A stretch of DNA of 6,519 bases, from the NCBI GenBank assembly GCA_013373005.1, contig JABXIP010000541.1, positions 1 through 6,519 on the forward strand. The letters are read 5' to 3'. This DNA comes from Cytophagia bacterium (lineage in GTDB: Bacteria > Bacteroidota > Bacteroidia > Cytophagales > Cyclobacteriaceae). The notes under the pieces are model-generated. The model saw nothing but the letters and a program-made list of their open reading frames with translations. It made no database searches and was not told where the DNA came from. Of this stretch, positions 4,787 to 6,519 are shown in pieces. Positions within the stretch are counted from its first letter, which is position 1. Each line of letters starts with the position of its first letter. Both the position numbers and the translations under genes were made by a program.

Positions 4787-6519
4787 AGTTGATACTCACC
4801 AAAGTTACTCCGGCTCCACCTCTATCGGCATGTTCGTCTCGAACAGAGCTGATTTCACGATACGACTTAAGGTGATCTCTGGTAACCTGTCTTAAGACAC
4901 CGTTACCTTTTCCATGGACAATCTGCAGCTCGTTTACTCCGAGCATGATAGCCTCATCTACCCAAGTACTCAATTTTGGAATTACCTCTTCAGCACGCAT
5001 ACCTCTTAGATCAATCCGACTGTTGAACTCAGATTGCTTGGAAACATAATCGTAGCCTGAGAAGCTCTTGCTCTTGCCTTGCTCTTTGTAAGCCTTTCTT
5101 GTCACCTTCTCCAGTCGATTGAGGCGCACGAATGAGGTTAGCTCTCCGATACTCAATTCAGCATCTTTGCCTTTTATGTTCACCACCTGGCCAACAGTAT
5201 CCTGGCCTTTCAGCTGCACAAAGTCTCCTACTTTAATTTCATCTGATTTGGCCTGGGCTTTCTCAAACTGTTCCTTCACAGTGGTCTCTTCCTTCAGTTT
5301 ATCGAGCCTTTCTCTTTGCTTTTTAACTGCTTCTTTCTCTGCCTTTTTCTCTTTGATCTCTCGAATCACGCGTTCAACTTCTTTATTGGCGTCTTTCACA
5401 ATGGCATTGGCTTTTTGCTTAGCCTCATTAAGAATCTTCTTCTCCTGGCTCTCCAAATGACCTTTTAGTTGAGCGTATTGTTCCGTCAGTTCTTCCAGTT
5501 CCTTTTCTCGGGTCAGCACTTTCTTTTCGGCCTTCTCCAATTCTGTTTGTTGAATCTGCAGCTGGCCTAACATCTGATCGAAGGAAACCTGCTTAATGCC
5601 AATTCTCTTTTTGGCATTCTCAATGGTCCGGTTCGGTAAACCAATCTTTCCGGCAATCTCCAGAGCGAAAGAACTACCCGGCTTGCCAATCTCCAATTCA
5701 TACAGAGGTTGAAGTTTCTTAAGATCATAGCGCATAGCACCATTCATTAAACCATCCTTCTTATCTGCTAACTCCTTCAGGTTACCATAGTGGGTAGTAA
5801 TTACCCCCATTCCTTTACTATCCTTGAGCTCCATCAATATTGCTTCAGCAATAGCTCCACCATATTGTGGCTCAGTTCCTGTTCCAAATTCATCGATTAA
5901 AAAGAGACTCATCTTATTCACATGGCCAAGCAAATGCTTCATGTTAATGAGGTGCGAACTGTATGTACTGAGATCATTCTCAATCGACTGCTCATCTCCA
6001 ATATCGATAAACAGATCTTTAAAGATGGTAAAAGTAGAAGACTCGTTTGCAGACACCAACAATCCACACTGAAGCATATACTGTAGCAGACCTACTGTCT
6101 TCAGGCAGACACTTTTTCCTCCAGCATTTGGCCCGGAAATGAGCAAGATTCTTTGATTGGGTTCCAGGAATATATTCAAAGGAACCACCTCTTTCCCTAG
6201 CTCTTTATGTTTCAGCAAGAGCAGAGGGTGTTTAGCCACCTGCCAGTTGAACTCCTTCTGTTCAGACCACCTAGGCTTGCATGCATCTATCTTCAAGGCA
6301 AATCTGGCCTTTGATCTGATAAAATCTACCAGACCCAAAAACTGCATATACTGCTTAAGGTTTTCAATTTCTGGTCTGAGGTAGCCGGTTAACTCCATAA
6401 GTATTCGAACAACCTCTCGCTGTTCCGCGTACTCAAGCTCCTGAACCTCATTATTGATAGCAAAAACCTCTGTAGGCTCAAGATAAACCGTCTGCCCTGT
6501 CGCAGACTCACCATGAATA
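4785..6519 (-). CDS. mutS2: MutS2 (Smr-domain MutS-family ATPase), N-terminus outside window
   Basis: The frame is open from the right edge to the stop at 4787-4785, giving 577 visible residues. The family usually has about 780-800, so roughly 200 N-terminal residues are missing. Visible order: the end of the core/clamp region with HGESATGQTVYLEP (2-15); Walker A GPNAGGKS (129-136, nt 6134-6111); the STYSSHL segment (184-190); Walker B LFLIDE (205-210) followed by FGTGTEP; TTHYGNLK (241-248); a charged coiled coil (about 310-425); a KOW-like beta segment starting KVGDFVQLKG (about 429-472); and the C-terminal Smr domain (about 500-577) with IDLRG and IVHGKGNGVLR. MutS2 proteins bind DNA branch structures and suppress recombination in some bacteria, and in Bacillus subtilis MutS2 acts on collided ribosomes; KOW and Smr are the parts linked to these roles. 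It does not belong to classical mismatch repair. It is convergent with the lipid A block and unrelated to it by operon. Confidence 0.96.
   Translation of the reverse strand, partial: IHGESATGQTVYLEPTEVFAINNEVQELEYAEQREVVRILMELTGYLRPEIENLKQYMQFLGLVDFIRSKARFALKIDACKPRWSEQKEFNWQVAKHPLLLLKHKELGKEVVPLNIFLEPNQRILLISGPNAGGKSVCLKTVGLLQYMLQCGLLVSANESSTFTIFKDLFIDIGDEQSIENDLSTYSSHLINMKHLLGHVNKMSLFLIDEFGTGTEPQYGGAIAEAILMELKDSKGMGVITTHYGNLKELADKKDGLMNGAMRYDLKKLQPLYELEIGKPGSSFALEIAGKIGLPNRTIENAKKRIGIKQVSFDQMLGQLQIQQTELEKAEKKVLTREKELEELTEQYAQLKGHLESQEKKILNEAKQKANAIVKDANKEVERVIREIKEKKAEKEAVKKQRERLDKLKEETTVKEQFEKAQAKSDEIKVGDFVQLKGQDTVGQVVNIKGKDAELSIGELTSFVRLNRLEKVTRKAYKEQGKSKSFSGYDYVSKQSEFNSRIDLRGMRAEEVIPKLSTWVDEAIMLGVNELQIVHGKGNGVLRQVTRDHLKSYREISSVRDEHADRGGAGVTLVSIN

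Noticed and set aside
6396..6398. ATG at 6398 (minus strand) as the start of mutS2
   Set aside because: The same frame stays open to the window edge, and the 40 residues before this Met include HGESATGQTVYLEP and a Glu-rich helix typical of MutS2. The gene simply runs off the window.

Overview
This window looks like ordinary chromosome from a Bacteroidota bacterium, most likely of the Cytophagia type. Three things suggest this: a single-chain LpxC-FabZ fusion, the gene order HD-domain gene / lpxD / lpxC-fabZ / lpxA, and a lipoprotein whose Cys is followed by a Gly run and Asp-Asp. Start codons also lack Shine-Dalgarno sequences and tend to have A-rich leaders. Base composition is moderately AT-rich and fairly even throughout. 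I see no insertion sequence, integrase, tRNA, rRNA, CRISPR array or sign of recent transfer.

Plus strand, 1-4739. The window opens inside the C-terminus of an HD-domain phosphohydrolase. This is followed closely by three lipid A genes. lpxD encodes the third-step N-acyltransferase. lpxC/fabZ encodes the second-step deacetylase fused to the beta-hydroxyacyl-ACP dehydratase. lpxA encodes the first-step O-acyltransferase. An ATP-binding cassette gene starts 1 nt after lpxA, and a small surface-type lipoprotein gene follows 69 nt after that. Gaps between the first five genes are 18 nt, 24 nt, a 4-nt overlap and 1 nt, so they are probably one operon. A strong hairpin with a U-tract just after the lipoprotein gene ends the plus-strand block.

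Minus strand, 6519-4785. The C-terminal 577 residues of MutS2 converge on this terminator. They include the ATPase, a long coiled coil, a KOW-like segment and the Smr domain. The start of mutS2 lies outside the window.

Together, LpxA, LpxC and LpxD perform the first three committed steps of lipid A synthesis, and FabZ acts on the same beta-hydroxyacyl-ACP pool that LpxA and LpxD draw from. All the catalytic residues I could locate in these enzymes are present. I did not find a convincing undescribed system. The points most worth a second look are the permease-less ABC ATPase with a non-canonical switch residue, a shared 9-mer just upstream of lpxD and lpxC, and the small lipoprotein of unknown role. 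There is no gene-free stretch longer than about 70 nt.
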